A stretch of 64,000 bases of DNA from Alteromonadaceae bacterium 2753L.S.0a.02 (GCA_007827375.1 VISH01000002.1:2071001-2135000), one strand, 5' to 3'; shown: positions 7,735 through 17,920, counted from the stretch's first letter. The notes: generated by a model not told the origin, from the letters alone. Numbers and translations are program-made.

Positions 7735-10602
7735 ATGAAGCGATTCCTTTTGGGAGCAACGCTGCTGGCTGCCGTTTCGTACGACGCGATGGCCGGTGTC
7801 CAGGAAGCAGGGCAATATACGTGTGGTTATAGTTTAAGCACAGGCACATATAATGTCTGGAATACTGGCTATCAGGCCTATGTTAATTTGAAAAATGAGT
7901 ATGGCATTACGGCTACTGACTTTGATATTTATCTGGATGTAGGTAATACATCAATTGTTAACGGTTGGCAGGGTTCCTTCAGTGCAACCGAGGGCGGCTA
8001 TCTGGCGGAGGCTCCATTTTGGTTGTTCTGGCAAAAAATTCCAACAGGCTCGAGCTACAGTTTGGGTTTTGTTGGCAGTGGTACATACTCAGATGTTACT
8101 CCTTATGTTATTTCTATTAACGGTCAAAAATGCGATACCGTCGCACCGCTTATTTCGCTCTCGGCGAGCAGCTCTGTTGTTACCAGTGCCGGGCCGCTCA
8201 CATTAACTGCCGATGCCAGCGATAATGTTGCTTTGTTAAAAGTCGTTTTTATGCGTGATGGCCAGGTAATCAGCCAAGATTATGATGCTCCTTACGAGTT
8301 TACCGTCAACCTCAACGATGGTTACGATGGTAAAAATATTTTCACTGCACAAGCTATAGATATTTCTGGGAACGTCGCCACAGCCAGTTCATCTCCTGTG
8401 TACGTTGCTATTGGTAGTCGGTTCCTCGGGTCTGCGCCGGGCAGTGCCAACGACTTCGTGGATATGGTCACTTATTTCAATCAGTTAACTCCAGAAAATG
8501 CAGGAAAATGGGGCTCAGTTGAAGCCGAACGCGATGTCATGAATTGGGATGCCATGGATACAGCTTATGCATTCGCGCTTGAAAACGACATGCCCATTAA
8601 ATTGCACACCCTGGTGTGGGGTCAGCAGGCTCCAGCTTGGATCGACGATTTGACTCCGGAGGAGCAGCTCGCAGAAGTTGAAGAATGGTTCGCTGCCCTA
8701 GCCGCACGTTACCCTGATGCGGAAATGATTGATGTGGTAAATGAGCCTCTGCATGCGCCGGCGTCCTTCCGTGAAGCTTTAGGTGGCGCAGGGGATACCG
8801 GTTGGGATTGGGTCATTAAGTCCTTTGAAATGGCTCGTCAGTATTTCCCGAATGCACAATTGCTGTTGAATGACTATAACATTTTGATTTTGGAAAACTT
8901 CACCAGTAACTACCTTGCCGTTGTAGATGTGCTGAATGAGCGCGGCCTGCTGGACGGTATCGGTGTTCAGGCCCATTTTCTTGAGCGCGCTGATCTCGAA
9001 ACGGTAGAGGCCAACGTCGCATCGCTTGCGGCCACAGGATTACCTATTTATGTCTCTGAATTGGATGTGGATTTCGCAGATGATGCACGTCAGGCGAATC
9101 GTCTCGCAGATTTGTTCACAATATTTTGGAATAACCCATCTGTTGTGGGTGTTACTCACTGGGGCCACGCCGAAGGCGATATCTGGCGTGAATCGGCCTA
9201 CCTGATTCGTCAGGATGGAACCCTGCGTCCTTCAATGCAGTGGTTGCAATGTTTCTATGCTGGCGGAACCGACTGTTATCTACCAGAGTATGTTCCCGCA
9301 GGTTGGGAAGGCACCGACTCAGGATTAACTTTGCAGGCAGAACTGTATGACGATGCGAAGGGTGTCGCTCCTTTAGGTGACAATGTGACATACACCGATG
9401 GAGGTGATTGGTTCTCGTTTGCGAAAGTTCATTTCAATGAAAACTGGAATCTTTTCGCGCTCAATTATTCAAAAGGTGCCGATACTGAAACCACAGTATC
9501 CGTTCATCTCGATAGCCTTGATAGCCCTGCGATCATTGAGCTGCCGTTGACGAATACCGGCGGTTGGGGCACGGCTGTTGAATTGGAAGCTGAATTGCCA
9601 GCAATTAGCGGCGTGCATGATGTTTACTTCAAATTCAACGGTGATTACACCGCGGGTAATATCGATTACGTAAGGTTCGGTGCTCCTGTCGGCTTTGGTC
9701 CGGAACTCATCAACAATGGGGATTTTGAAGACGGCAACGCGAACGCTTGGTACACCTGGAGCAATGGTACCTTATCGGCAACAACTGACGTGGTTTACGA
9801 AGGTAGTTATGCGCTGCAAGTACTGGATCGCGCTGAAAATGCGCCAGCTGCTATCAACATCACCAGTCTTGTGTCGGCGGGCAACACCTATCAGTTATCA
9901 ATGATGGCCAGCATCAGCGGAGAAGACAGCGCAAGCCTGAACGTCACTCTCAACGTGGATTGTCCCGATGAATCCAGTTACGATTGGATTGTGTCGCCAA
10001 CTGCAATTGCGAATGGTGAGTGGGTCGAACTTGCAGCACAGTTCACCCTACCAGAGTGTGAAATTAGCAACGTGCAATTCTTTGTGGAAAACGGTAACCC
10101 AGCCAACATACATTTGGATAACGTAAGCCTGCGTGGTTTTGAGCAGGGCAGCGATACGGGTTTACTGTCCAATCCCGATTTTGAGTCTGGCAACACTTCA
10201 GGTTGGTTTACCTGGGATGGTACCCTGGCGATCTCTACCGATGTGGTTTATGAAGGCAGCAATGCCTTGTTGCTTACCGATCGTTCCGGCGAGGGAAGCC
10301 CAGCCGCAACGAGTTTAATGTCGGTACTTTCAGCGAACACCACGTACAACCTGTCTCTCGCAGTTACCACCGCAGGTGCAGAAACATCACCGGCGCGCGC
10401 CGTATTAAAAACCTCCTGTGAAGGTGAAGATGATCAATATAGCTGGGTAGCGAATACCAGTAGTATCGTCGAAGGTGAGTGGACCGTGCTCAGTGGTGAG
10501 ATTGCTGTACCAGATTGCACATTAACAGACTTATTGTTGTATGTTGAAGGTCCGGGGGCGGGAGTTGACCTGTACCTCGATAATGTAATTATCACCGAAT
10601 AA
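7735..10602 (+). CDS. Secreted multi-domain GH10 endo-beta-1,4-xylanase
   Basis: A 955-residue exported xylan-degrading enzyme. Order of parts: signal peptide (1-20, cut after AMA); CBM2-like module between two cysteines (about 28-135); Ig-like domain (about 137-225); GH10 catalytic barrel (about 226-520) with acid/base Glu337 in DVVNEP and nucleophile Glu442 in YVSELDVD; a CBM6/35-like beta-sandwich (about 530-650); then two CBM22/CBM4-9-like repeats (about 655-800 and 805-955), each with a VVYEGS segment. The start at 7735 is fixed by AAGGAG and the signal peptide. GH10 enzymes usually carry CBM22 before the catalytic domain, so C-terminal repeats are unusual. Module family names are by motif only; GH10 is secure. 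Confidence 0.93.
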   Translation: MKRFLLGATLLAAVSYDAMAGVQEAGQYTCGYSLSTGTYNVWNTGYQAYVNLKNEYGITATDFDIYLDVGNTSIVNGWQGSFSATEGGYLAEAPFWLFWQKIPTGSSYSLGFVGSGTYSDVTPYVISINGQKCDTVAPLISLSASSSVVTSAGPLTLTADASDNVALLKVVFMRDGQVISQDYDAPYEFTVNLNDGYDGKNIFTAQAIDISGNVATASSSPVYVAIGSRFLGSAPGSANDFVDMVTYFNQLTPENAGKWGSVEAERDVMNWDAMDTAYAFALENDMPIKLHTLVWGQQAPAWIDDLTPEEQLAEVEEWFAALAARYPDAEMIDVVNEPLHAPASFREALGGAGDTGWDWVIKSFEMARQYFPNAQLLLNDYNILILENFTSNYLAVVDVLNERGLLDGIGVQAHFLERADLETVEANVASLAATGLPIYVSELDVDFADDARQANRLADLFTIFWNNPSVVGVTHWGHAEGDIWRESAYLIRQDGTLRPSMQWLQCFYAGGTDCYLPEYVPAGWEGTDSGLTLQAELYDDAKGVAPLGDNVTYTDGGDWFSFAKVHFNENWNLFALNYSKGADTETTVSVHLDSLDSPAIIELPLTNTGGWGTAVELEAELPAISGVHDVYFKFNGDYTAGNIDYVRFGAPVGFGPELINNGDFEDGNANAWYTWSNGTLSATTDVVYEGSYALQVLDRAENAPAAINITSLVSAGNTYQLSMMASISGEDSASLNVTLNVDCPDESSYDWIVSPTAIANGEWVELAAQFTLPECEISNVQFFVENGNPANIHLDNVSLRGFEQGSDTGLLSNPDFESGNTSGWFTWDGTLAISTDVVYEGSNALLLTDRSGEGSPAATSLMSVLSANTTYNLSLAVTTAGAETSPARAVLKTSCEGEDDQYSWVANTSSIVEGEWTVLSGEIAVPDCTLTDLLLYVEGPGAGVDLYLDNVIITE

Positions 10603-10620
10603 AGCTTGGATTTCGGGTCA

Positions 10621-10651
10621 AAAAGCCGCTGTATTTACAGCGGCTTTTTTT
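10621..10651 (+). terminator. Terminator of the xylanase gene
   Basis: AGCCGCTG (10624-10631) pairs with CAGCGGCT (10638-10645), followed by TTTTTTT. Classic intrinsic terminator 20 bases after the stop. Confidence 0.9.
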
Positions 10652-10872
10652 ATTCAGTTTTTGTAATTCATGTGTCTCCCATGTTTGTTTATAAGAAAAA
10701 ATTTTTAACCGCCTTTATTTAAATACTGTTTTTGTTGGGGCGCGGCCATTAATCTTTGGGTAGCCCTCTAGCTCTTGGAATTTGTGCTAACCTCAAAATT
10801 ACTTCCTGCCTCAGATGGCATTATGGTGAGGGGATCGCGAGAGCGTCCTGAAGTAGTGGTGCTGGAGCACAT

Positions 10873-11928
10873 ATGTCGCAACCGACGCGCGGTCCAATTT
10901 TCTGTGGTAACCCAACAGCGATAGCAGCCGACGAACTGGACCCAAGAGCGATGCAGTTCGCTTTCAGTTTGTCTGCAGAGCTGGTTGGCTGTACCGATTA
11001 TCACTCGCTAACCCATAAACTCATACAGATGCTCAGCCAGTTGCCTGGTGTTGAGTATGCCGCTGCTTACGAAGTTTTTTCTCAGGCGATACGCCACGAA
11101 CAGCAAGTGCCCAAGTTGCTTTTCCGGCGTTTTCCTTTGTCCCTGGATGATAATTATCAGGATGAAAATACCGCGCTATTGCGCTTTGGCCTGGAAAGCA
11201 GTTGTGGCGGCATAAGGGAACTCGAATGGTGTGGTGAAAGCTATTTTCTGCTGGATGTTTTAAAGGAAGTGAATCCTCGCAGAGCAGTCGTTATAAAAGC
11301 GCGCCTAAATGCGCACTATAAGATCATTCTTCAGGGGCTGTTTGAAGTTTACAGTTACCAGACCGCGCTGCTCGATCGCAAAGAGCGAGATCTCCTTACC
11401 CAATTGTTGAACCGCCAAAGTCTCGATCACCTTATTAGTCAAATCCTTGAACATTTCCGCTCCAGTCCAGAACTGCAACCCAGCCACGATTCCTGGTTAG
11501 CAGTGCTGGACATCGATTATTTTAAAAAAGTGAACGATGAATTTGGCCACCTTTTTGGGGATGAGGTGCTTATCCATTTTGCCAACCTTATGAAACAGCA
11601 CTTCCGAATTTCAGATTATTTGTTCCGTTTTGGAGGGGAGGAGTTTTTAGTGGTTTTAAATCGGGTAACTGAGCGACAGGCCTATGAGATATTGGATGAT
11701 TTTCGCACAGCAGTAGCCGATCATACTTTTCCGTCCGGACGAATTACCACGAGCGTCGGCTTCGCTTCAATCGGGGCTGCGTCAAACATTTCGAGTTTGC
11801 TGGAACGAGCCGATATGGCGGTCTATGCCGCTAAAGACAAAGGGCGAAATCAAACGGTCAATTATGTGACTATCGCTGATGACTATTCAGCCAAACGTTT
11901 TGGTGGTGATGACATCGAGTTGTTCTGA
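10873..11928 (+). CDS. GGDEF diguanylate cyclase
   Basis: It makes cyclic di-GMP from two GTP. The 351-residue protein has an N-terminal region (about 15-165) with no membrane segment or recognised sensor fold, and a C-terminal GGDEF domain (about 175-335). The active-site loop is GGEEF (254-258), and an RxxD inhibitory site (RISD, 245-248) lies five residues before it, so an active, product-inhibited enzyme is expected. GGAG precedes the ATG. The next gene is another c-di-GMP protein, and the xylanase is upstream; any link with xylan sensing is inference. Confidence 0.9.
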   Translation: MSQPTRGPIFCGNPTAIAADELDPRAMQFAFSLSAELVGCTDYHSLTHKLIQMLSQLPGVEYAAAYEVFSQAIRHEQQVPKLLFRRFPLSLDDNYQDENTALLRFGLESSCGGIRELEWCGESYFLLDVLKEVNPRRAVVIKARLNAHYKIILQGLFEVYSYQTALLDRKERDLLTQLLNRQSLDHLISQILEHFRSSPELQPSHDSWLAVLDIDYFKKVNDEFGHLFGDEVLIHFANLMKQHFRISDYLFRFGGEEFLVVLNRVTERQAYEILDDFRTAVADHTFPSGRITTSVGFASIGAASNISSLLERADMAVYAAKDKGRNQTVNYVTIADDYSAKRFGGDDIELF

Positions 11929-12073
11929 TGCCTCGGCATAAGGTAAGGCCTTTTTAGGGGAAGTATCACATTATTGTGAGCACATTAACCTAGCTGGCGT
12001 GTATAGGCTAAACTTAGCTACACAAGTACGGGCCTTCTTAAAGCATGCTCAACACGACCCCCGGTTTGCACCG

Positions 12074-14578
12074 ATGACAGAAATGGAAGCGATCAAAGTT
12101 CTTCTGGTTTGTCCCGACGAATCAAAATTAGTTGCGATTTCAAAACGCCTCAAGGCCGCCGGGATTGTGTTCATTTTTGAAGCGACCACGGCCCGGCAGG
12201 CCTTGACGATCATAAAAGACAAGCCGGTAGATTGTCTCATTTCAAATATCGACCTCCCTGACATAGATGGTTGGCGTCTAACTCGTCTAATTCGCTGTGG
12301 CGCGTTAAATTGTTCTGTTGATTTACCTGTAATCATCGTTACCGATGTCTGGTGCCAGAGAATCGCTCAGGTTACCGCGCGTGAATTCGGCGTAAACCGC
12401 TTGCTGGCACAGAGAAACCTTGACGAGATAGGGAGTGTGGTTGCCAGATGTTGTCGCGGCGGTGTTGTGCCGCAAAGCAAGCCGCGCTTGTTGGTTATCG
12501 AAGACGCGCCAGATACCGCCGATCTGGTTAAGCGCGTATTGGACCGGCAATACAATGTAGATATCGCCACCAACGGTGAAGATGGTCTGCGCCTTTGGCG
12601 CCAGAACCGACATCGATTGATTTTGCTCGACTTTATGCTGCCAAATATGTCCGGTAAAGAAATTCTCGATGAAATACTTAGTGAAGATGCTAATCAACCT
12701 GTGGTTATGATGACCGCGCATACGTCAGCTGATCTCGCGGAAGACATGATGTTAGCGGGCGCGGCAGATTTTCTTCCCAAACCTTTTCGTACCGAACAGT
12801 TGCGACGGGTGTGCGAGCTCGCGGTAAGACGTGATGATTATCTCACCAGTAACCGTGAATTCGCCCACCAAGTGGAATCCCTGCAAAAAAGTGAACAGGC
12901 GTTTCGGCTGGTTTCAGAGACGCACCAGCAATTGCTGCACAATTTGCAAACGGTGGTTATGGAGCTGGATGAACAGCTGGAAATCCGCTTTCTAAATTAT
13001 CCCTGGAAAACCCTCACGGGTTTTGAGGTAGAAGAGTCGCTTGGAACTTCACTGCGGGATTACATCTGCGAGGAGGAAAGCGGCAGTTATGTTGGACTGC
13101 AAACGCGTCTGAAGGCCGTTTTAAAACAGGTGAAAGGTAGCACAGAAATTGAATTGTGCTTGTTCGATAAAACTCGTCAGAAGTTGTGGGCGCAGATGAA
13201 AGTGCGCCGCTCCGAGTTACATAAAACGCCATCACTCACTATTTGTCTCGACAATATCACCAAACGCAAAGAAGCACAGCGTCAGCTCGAATACCTGGCA
13301 ATGCACGACTCACTGACCGGATTATTTAACCGGCATTATTTTGAAGAATCCTTACGTCAAGCCTATGCTGATTCGCTGCGAAACAAACGCACCCACGGCC
13401 TTATTTACATCGATCTCGATTATTTTAAAGTGATTAACGATACCTTCGGACACCAGGAAGGTGACGAGGTACTACGCCAGATTTCGCAACTCATGACCTG
13501 TCGTATCCGTGCCACCGATTTATTATGCCGCTTGGGTGGCGACGAATACGCGGTGTTGGTGCATGATGTGAGCGACAACAAGCTGTACGAAATTGCTGAA
13601 GATCTGCAAAATATTATTAACGATTTTACCTACCAGGCAGAAGGCCATAGGGTTAATCTCGGTTGCAGTATTGGCTTAAGTATTATTGATGGACGCAGCA
13701 TTTGTGCTGAAGAATATTTGATGCAGGCGGATATTGCGCTCTATGTGGCCAAGGGGCGCGGCCGAAATATTATTCATCACTATGACCCGGACGATAACGA
13801 AAGCGAAGAGTTACGCAGCCGTATTAACTGGACACAGCGCATGCGTCAAGCGATTGCAGATAATCGCATTATTCTGCATTTTCAACCTGTGTTGGATGCG
13901 CGTACCAACAAAGTGGTGTATTACGAAGCTCTGGTTCGTATGCTGGATGAAAGTGGTAAGCTGGTTTACCCAAATCAGTTTATTCCCGCTTTGGAAAATA
14001 CCGGTGAAATGCACCTGCTGGACCGCTGGATTGTAAAGCTGGCAATTGAAGCGGTGAATAAATGGAAAAAAATTAATCGGGTTGCCATAAATCTGTCGGC
14101 TCAGGCGTTTAAAGACGATAATTTGGTGCCCGTTATAAAAGAAGCCCTGTCTGCGAATTTGGTCGACCCAGAAGCGATTACCTTTGAATTAACTGAGAGT
14201 GCCAGCCTTTTTAACCTAAATGTTACCAAGCGGGTGATCAATCAATTAAACGACATCGGTTGCAGTTTTGCCATAGATGATTTTGGTTCAGGGTTCAGCA
14301 GTTTCGCCTATCTAAAACAGCTACCTGCAGATTATATAAAATTAGATGGTTCCTTCGTTAAAAATCTCCACATCGATGAGGTCGATAAAGCGCTGGTGAA
14401 ATCCTTGATACAGGTGGTTCAGGCGCTTGGTAAAAAGGCCGTCGCGGAATTTGTAGAAAACGATGAAATTCTTAAAATATTACAGGAATTTGGCGTCGAC
14501 TTTGTGCAAGGTTTCCACACGGGCAGACCTGTAGCCCCTGAATTGCTGGATGATCGCCAGAAATCCCTATCGCTTTGA
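12074..14578 (+). CDS. REC-REC-PAS-GGDEF-EAL response regulator
   Basis: A cytoplasmic c-di-GMP regulator of about 834 residues. Order: degenerate receiver (about 5-125) with Asn58 at the position of the phosphorylated Asp; intact receiver (about 135-255) with Asp186 in LLDFMLP plus MMTAHTS and PKPF; PAS-like segment (about 285-405); GGDEF domain with GGDEY (488-492) and RxxD (RATD) before it; EAL domain with EAL (618-620) and DDFGSGFSSFAYL. Both catalytic domains keep their key residues. The start is uncertain: GTG 11999 is in frame 25 codons upstream, but the receiver fold begins right after ATG 12074. The kinase encoded convergently at 14656-16908 is a possible partner. Confidence 0.88.
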   Translation: MTEMEAIKVLLVCPDESKLVAISKRLKAAGIVFIFEATTARQALTIIKDKPVDCLISNIDLPDIDGWRLTRLIRCGALNCSVDLPVIIVTDVWCQRIAQVTAREFGVNRLLAQRNLDEIGSVVARCCRGGVVPQSKPRLLVIEDAPDTADLVKRVLDRQYNVDIATNGEDGLRLWRQNRHRLILLDFMLPNMSGKEILDEILSEDANQPVVMMTAHTSADLAEDMMLAGAADFLPKPFRTEQLRRVCELAVRRDDYLTSNREFAHQVESLQKSEQAFRLVSETHQQLLHNLQTVVMELDEQLEIRFLNYPWKTLTGFEVEESLGTSLRDYICEEESGSYVGLQTRLKAVLKQVKGSTEIELCLFDKTRQKLWAQMKVRRSELHKTPSLTICLDNITKRKEAQRQLEYLAMHDSLTGLFNRHYFEESLRQAYADSLRNKRTHGLIYIDLDYFKVINDTFGHQEGDEVLRQISQLMTCRIRATDLLCRLGGDEYAVLVHDVSDNKLYEIAEDLQNIINDFTYQAEGHRVNLGCSIGLSIIDGRSICAEEYLMQADIALYVAKGRGRNIIHHYDPDDNESEELRSRINWTQRMRQAIADNRIILHFQPVLDARTNKVVYYEALVRMLDESGKLVYPNQFIPALENTGEMHLLDRWIVKLAIEAVNKWKKINRVAINLSAQAFKDDNLVPVIKEALSANLVDPEAITFELTESASLFNLNVTKRVINQLNDIGCSFAIDDFGSGFSSFAYLKQLPADYIKLDGSFVKNLHIDEVDKALVKSLIQVVQALGKKAVAEFVENDEILKILQEFGVDFVQGFHTGRPVAPELLDDRQKSLSL

Positions 14579-14655
14579 TGCTCGGCCTTCGGTTCTTCAG
14601 CACTGCTAAGTCGCGGTGTTTCAATTACTGCAATTGAGGCTGCCGGGTAAGTTTG

Positions 14656-16908
14656 TTAAACGATTTCAGTTGTTAATTTTTCTACTGCAACCTGCAAAGC
14701 GCTGCGTGCAATGGGCTTAGTGAGGAAACCATCTGCGCCAAGAGATTCACTCTTTTTACGATCATCTATTATGGATGCAACGATAATCGGGATATGTTCC
14801 AAATCGGGTATTTCTTTAATATTTTTAAACAACTCCCAGCCGTGTTTATCGGGTAATAGAAGATCCATTATTATCAGTTTTGGTCGCGTGCGTTTCGCGG
14901 TATTTAGGCCCTCTTCAGCCGTTGTGGCGGTGTGTACCCGATAGCCCGATTTTTGCAAAGTGCGCGACATGATACCTAAAAATTCTTCATCATCATCAAT
15001 CATAAGAATCGGCTCGCGGGATTGATTACTCGGCGCGGCCGGTGCCCTAACATCGGGGTTGACACCACGGGGTTCGCTCCGCGTTACTGCCGTTGTACTT
15101 GGCTGTACAGGCAGAGGTATTTGAATAACGAAGGTTGTACCAAGGTTAAGTTCTGAATGAACTTCGATTTTACCGCCCATAAGTTCGCAAAACTGTTTGG
15201 TAATCGCAAGCCCCAAACCGCTGCCCGAGTGGGTACGTGTTGCTGAACTATCGGCTTGCTGAAATCGGTCGAATACGTGGGGCAGCTGATTTGCTTTGAT
15301 ACCGGCGCCGGTGTCTTGACAGGAAATATAAATATGGTCTTTTCGGTGCTCAACAATAATCTTAACCAAACCGCGTTCAGTAAATTTACAGGCGTTGCCA
15401 AGCAAATTTAAAATAATGTGCAGCAATTTTTCCTGATCCGCCACTGGCAAACAAGGGCCATTATCGACTTGTACTGCGAGTGGCAGGCTCTTTTCATCAA
15501 ATTGAGGCCGCACATTGGCCACCGCATCGTGGGTGGTTGTTTCGAGGTTCACTGGCTCCAAATGAAGATCCATGCGACCAGACTCGATTTTCGCCAGGTC
15601 GAGCACACCGTTGATAAGCCTAAGCAGGCGTTCGCTGTTGTTTACGACACGATCGAGATCAACGGTGTATTGGTCCATGCCCTCCAGGCGTAAATCCTCA
15701 ATCACCACATCGGTATAGCCGATAATGGCTTGCAAAGGCGTGCGTAATTCGTGGCTCATGAGCGACAAAAATTCGCTTTTTGCCTGATTGGCTTCCTCGG
15801 CTTTAACCTTGGCAACAGCGAGGCGGTCTTTTGCCAGATTGAGTTCCTTGCCTCGCGCTTCCAAACGTGCAGCATCGCGGCGTTTGTTGTTGTAAGCCCA
15901 GATGACTACGGCGATGAGTACAATCGCTGCCAGCGACAAAAAACTCAGGTTAGTGAGCACCATATCTTGGGTACTGATGGTGTCGTCCAGCTCCAAAATG
16001 CGGGATTTCTGACGCAAAATTGTATCGTTCAGGGTTTTGAGTTGTGTTTCTTTATTGCGAATATCCCCGCTGATTTTATCGAGCAGTGCCTGTCGGTTCG
16101 CGAGATCCTGAGTTTTTAAATCAATTTCAGCCAACAATCGCGCACGCTCTCGGCTCGTGGTCTCCAGCTGCTGTGTCTGATCTTTAATCAGGCGTTCCTG
16201 ATTCTGCATTTGCTGGCGGTTGCGGGCGATGGCGGTATTCAGTCGCTTGAGGTTTTCATTTAGGGTGCTGTTCTCTGCACTAAGAGTATGAAATTCTTGC
16301 TCTCGTTCGCGGAGTTTTTCCTGCATTTGAACCAGAGATGCCTGTCCTTCGCGAAACAGTTTGGCAACATCTATTTCGCTGCCGCCGTTGAGAATAATAT
16401 CGGGGTTGGCGCTCAGGCCGTGTACCAGTAGATTGGCTTTGTTGACTTCAAAACGAATTCGATTGTCGACAGTATTAAACAGGTTAATCATTACCAACTG
16501 TTTGTCGAGCATATTGTTGGTAACCAAGAGCACCGGCTTATCTCCGATTGCGTGATGAATATCGTAAACGTGATTATTATTTTGTTCTTCCACAAATATA
16601 ACGTCGTAATTGCCAGCTTGCATGGGTTGCAAAAACTCCACAATGCGCACGGCGCGACCATCAATTTTGGTGCCTTGAAAGTGTTCTGCGAGCTTGTCGC
16701 GCAGAGCCTTATCGACCGGGGAATATATGCCTATTTCTACTAACTTGGGATTTGCGTTAGCAGGCCATGTAATATGCTTGATAAAGTTGTAGAGATAAGA
16801 CGCTATGATTTGGTCTTGGCTAAGGTTTTGTGCGAGCCCTGTTGGCATGTAGCAGTAACACGTCAGAATCCAGAGTATTGCCACTTTGTACACATGGCGT
16901 TTTAGCAT
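14656..16908 (-). CDS. Hybrid histidine kinase with YfiR-like (DUF4154) sensor
   Basis: A 750-residue inner-membrane sensor. Order: signal peptide or N-terminal anchor (1-26, ending GLAQ); YfiR/DUF4154-like periplasmic domain (about 28-180, SYLYNFIKHITWP ... GKPVLLV-type core); long coiled coil (about 190-320); one membrane helix (about 325-345); HisKA with His386 in MSHELRTPL; HATPase with the DTGAGI and GSGLGLAI motifs; and a C-terminal receiver with Asp682 in MDLLLP. Free-standing YfiR represses the diguanylate cyclase YfiN in Pseudomonas. Here the fold is fused to a kinase next to two c-di-GMP genes. The ligand is unknown. Confidence 0.9.
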   Translation of the reverse strand: MLKRHVYKVAILWILTCYCYMPTGLAQNLSQDQIIASYLYNFIKHITWPANANPKLVEIGIYSPVDKALRDKLAEHFQGTKIDGRAVRIVEFLQPMQAGNYDVIFVEEQNNNHVYDIHHAIGDKPVLLVTNNMLDKQLVMINLFNTVDNRIRFEVNKANLLVHGLSANPDIILNGGSEIDVAKLFREGQASLVQMQEKLREREQEFHTLSAENSTLNENLKRLNTAIARNRQQMQNQERLIKDQTQQLETTSRERARLLAEIDLKTQDLANRQALLDKISGDIRNKETQLKTLNDTILRQKSRILELDDTISTQDMVLTNLSFLSLAAIVLIAVVIWAYNNKRRDAARLEARGKELNLAKDRLAVAKVKAEEANQAKSEFLSLMSHELRTPLQAIIGYTDVVIEDLRLEGMDQYTVDLDRVVNNSERLLRLINGVLDLAKIESGRMDLHLEPVNLETTTHDAVANVRPQFDEKSLPLAVQVDNGPCLPVADQEKLLHIILNLLGNACKFTERGLVKIIVEHRKDHIYISCQDTGAGIKANQLPHVFDRFQQADSSATRTHSGSGLGLAITKQFCELMGGKIEVHSELNLGTTFVIQIPLPVQPSTTAVTRSEPRGVNPDVRAPAAPSNQSREPILMIDDDEEFLGIMSRTLQKSGYRVHTATTAEEGLNTAKRTRPKLIIMDLLLPDKHGWELFKNIKEIPDLEHIPIIVASIIDDRKKSESLGADGFLTKPIARSALQVAVEKLTTEIV

Positions 16909-17113
16909 TGTATTCCTTTTGCCTGTGTTACCGGCCGGGAGGTGGGCGGTAATATGATCTTAACTCCTCTAGTGTAGAACACTGAGCACGTTCATTCAGC
17001 AGAATAATTTGCCAGGCGCCAGGTATTTTTATGCGGTTCATAATGCTGTTTCATATAAACCGAGTTGTATCTCGCGTTATGTTACCATCATAAAGATTGC
17101 AATCTGGGGGACC

Positions 17114-17920
17114 ATGACTGATATGAAATCATCCAATTGGGTAGGGCTGCTCCTATTTGTGTTGGCCTCTGCTGTGCAGGCTGACAAACACGCTCCCGAC
17201 GTAAATCCTGCAGTCGCGCCCGACAATATACCTCAGCTGGAAGCGCGCGAAATTCTCGAACATGCTATGGATCAATGGCGCGGCTTGTCATCAGTTTCCG
17301 AAATGACAATGACCATTACCCGCGAAGATTGGCAACGTTCAATGAGCATGAAAGCCTGGACGAAAGGCGATAAACAATCCCTGGTGCGGGTTACAGCTCC
17401 TAAAAAGGATGCCGGTAATGGAACCCTGCTACTCGACAACGATATGTGGAGTTACACGCCCAAAATTAATCGTGTTATCAAAATCCCGTCCTCAATGATG
17501 TCGCAGAGTTGGATGGGAAGTGATTTCACAAATAAAGACATCAGTAAATCCACCGATGTTCTGGATCAGTACAGCCACCGTTTATTGGAAACGCTCGAAA
17601 AAGAGGGGCACACCCTGTATTGGCTTGAGGCGGTACCCCATGAAGATGCCGCAGTGGTGTGGGGCAAAGAGCTCTATCTGATTCGCGACGATTTTGTCAT
17701 GCTGGAGCAGCAGTTTTGGGACCAGGATAATGTTCTGGTTAAAACTCTTAAAACACTCGAAATTAAACAAATGGGGGGTAGGGTAGTGGCCTCCAAAATG
17801 CGTATGGGAGAGCTGGAAAACCCCAAGGAATGGACTGAAATGGAAACGCATCACATCGAATTCGACGCCGAATTACCGGCGAATCTATTTACGCTTTCTA
17901 ATTTAAGAAATCCTCGCTAA
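17114..17920 (+). CDS. Periplasmic LolA-like lipoprotein-sorting family protein
   Basis: A predicted exported protein of about 268 residues that resembles the outer-membrane lipoprotein-sorting (LolA-like) family. Signs are a signal peptide (about 1-24, NWVGLLLFVLASAVQA), a WRGLSSVSEMTMTITRE strand region, and the SYTPKINRVIKIP and MSQSWMGSDFTN motifs. It heads a five-gene operon and overlaps the first permease (TAATG). GGGGGA lies just upstream; ATG 17123 is the other possible start, and the frame is open to 17009. By context it may carry a hydrophobic cargo released by the ABC exporter. The cargo is not identifiable. Confidence 0.85.
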   Translation: MTDMKSSNWVGLLLFVLASAVQADKHAPDVNPAVAPDNIPQLEAREILEHAMDQWRGLSSVSEMTMTITREDWQRSMSMKAWTKGDKQSLVRVTAPKKDAGNGTLLLDNDMWSYTPKINRVIKIPSSMMSQSWMGSDFTNKDISKSTDVLDQYSHRLLETLEKEGHTLYWLEAVPHEDAAVVWGKELYLIRDDFVMLEQQFWDQDNVLVKTLKTLEIKQMGGRVVASKMRMGELENPKEWTEMETHHIEFDAELPANLFTLSNLRNPR

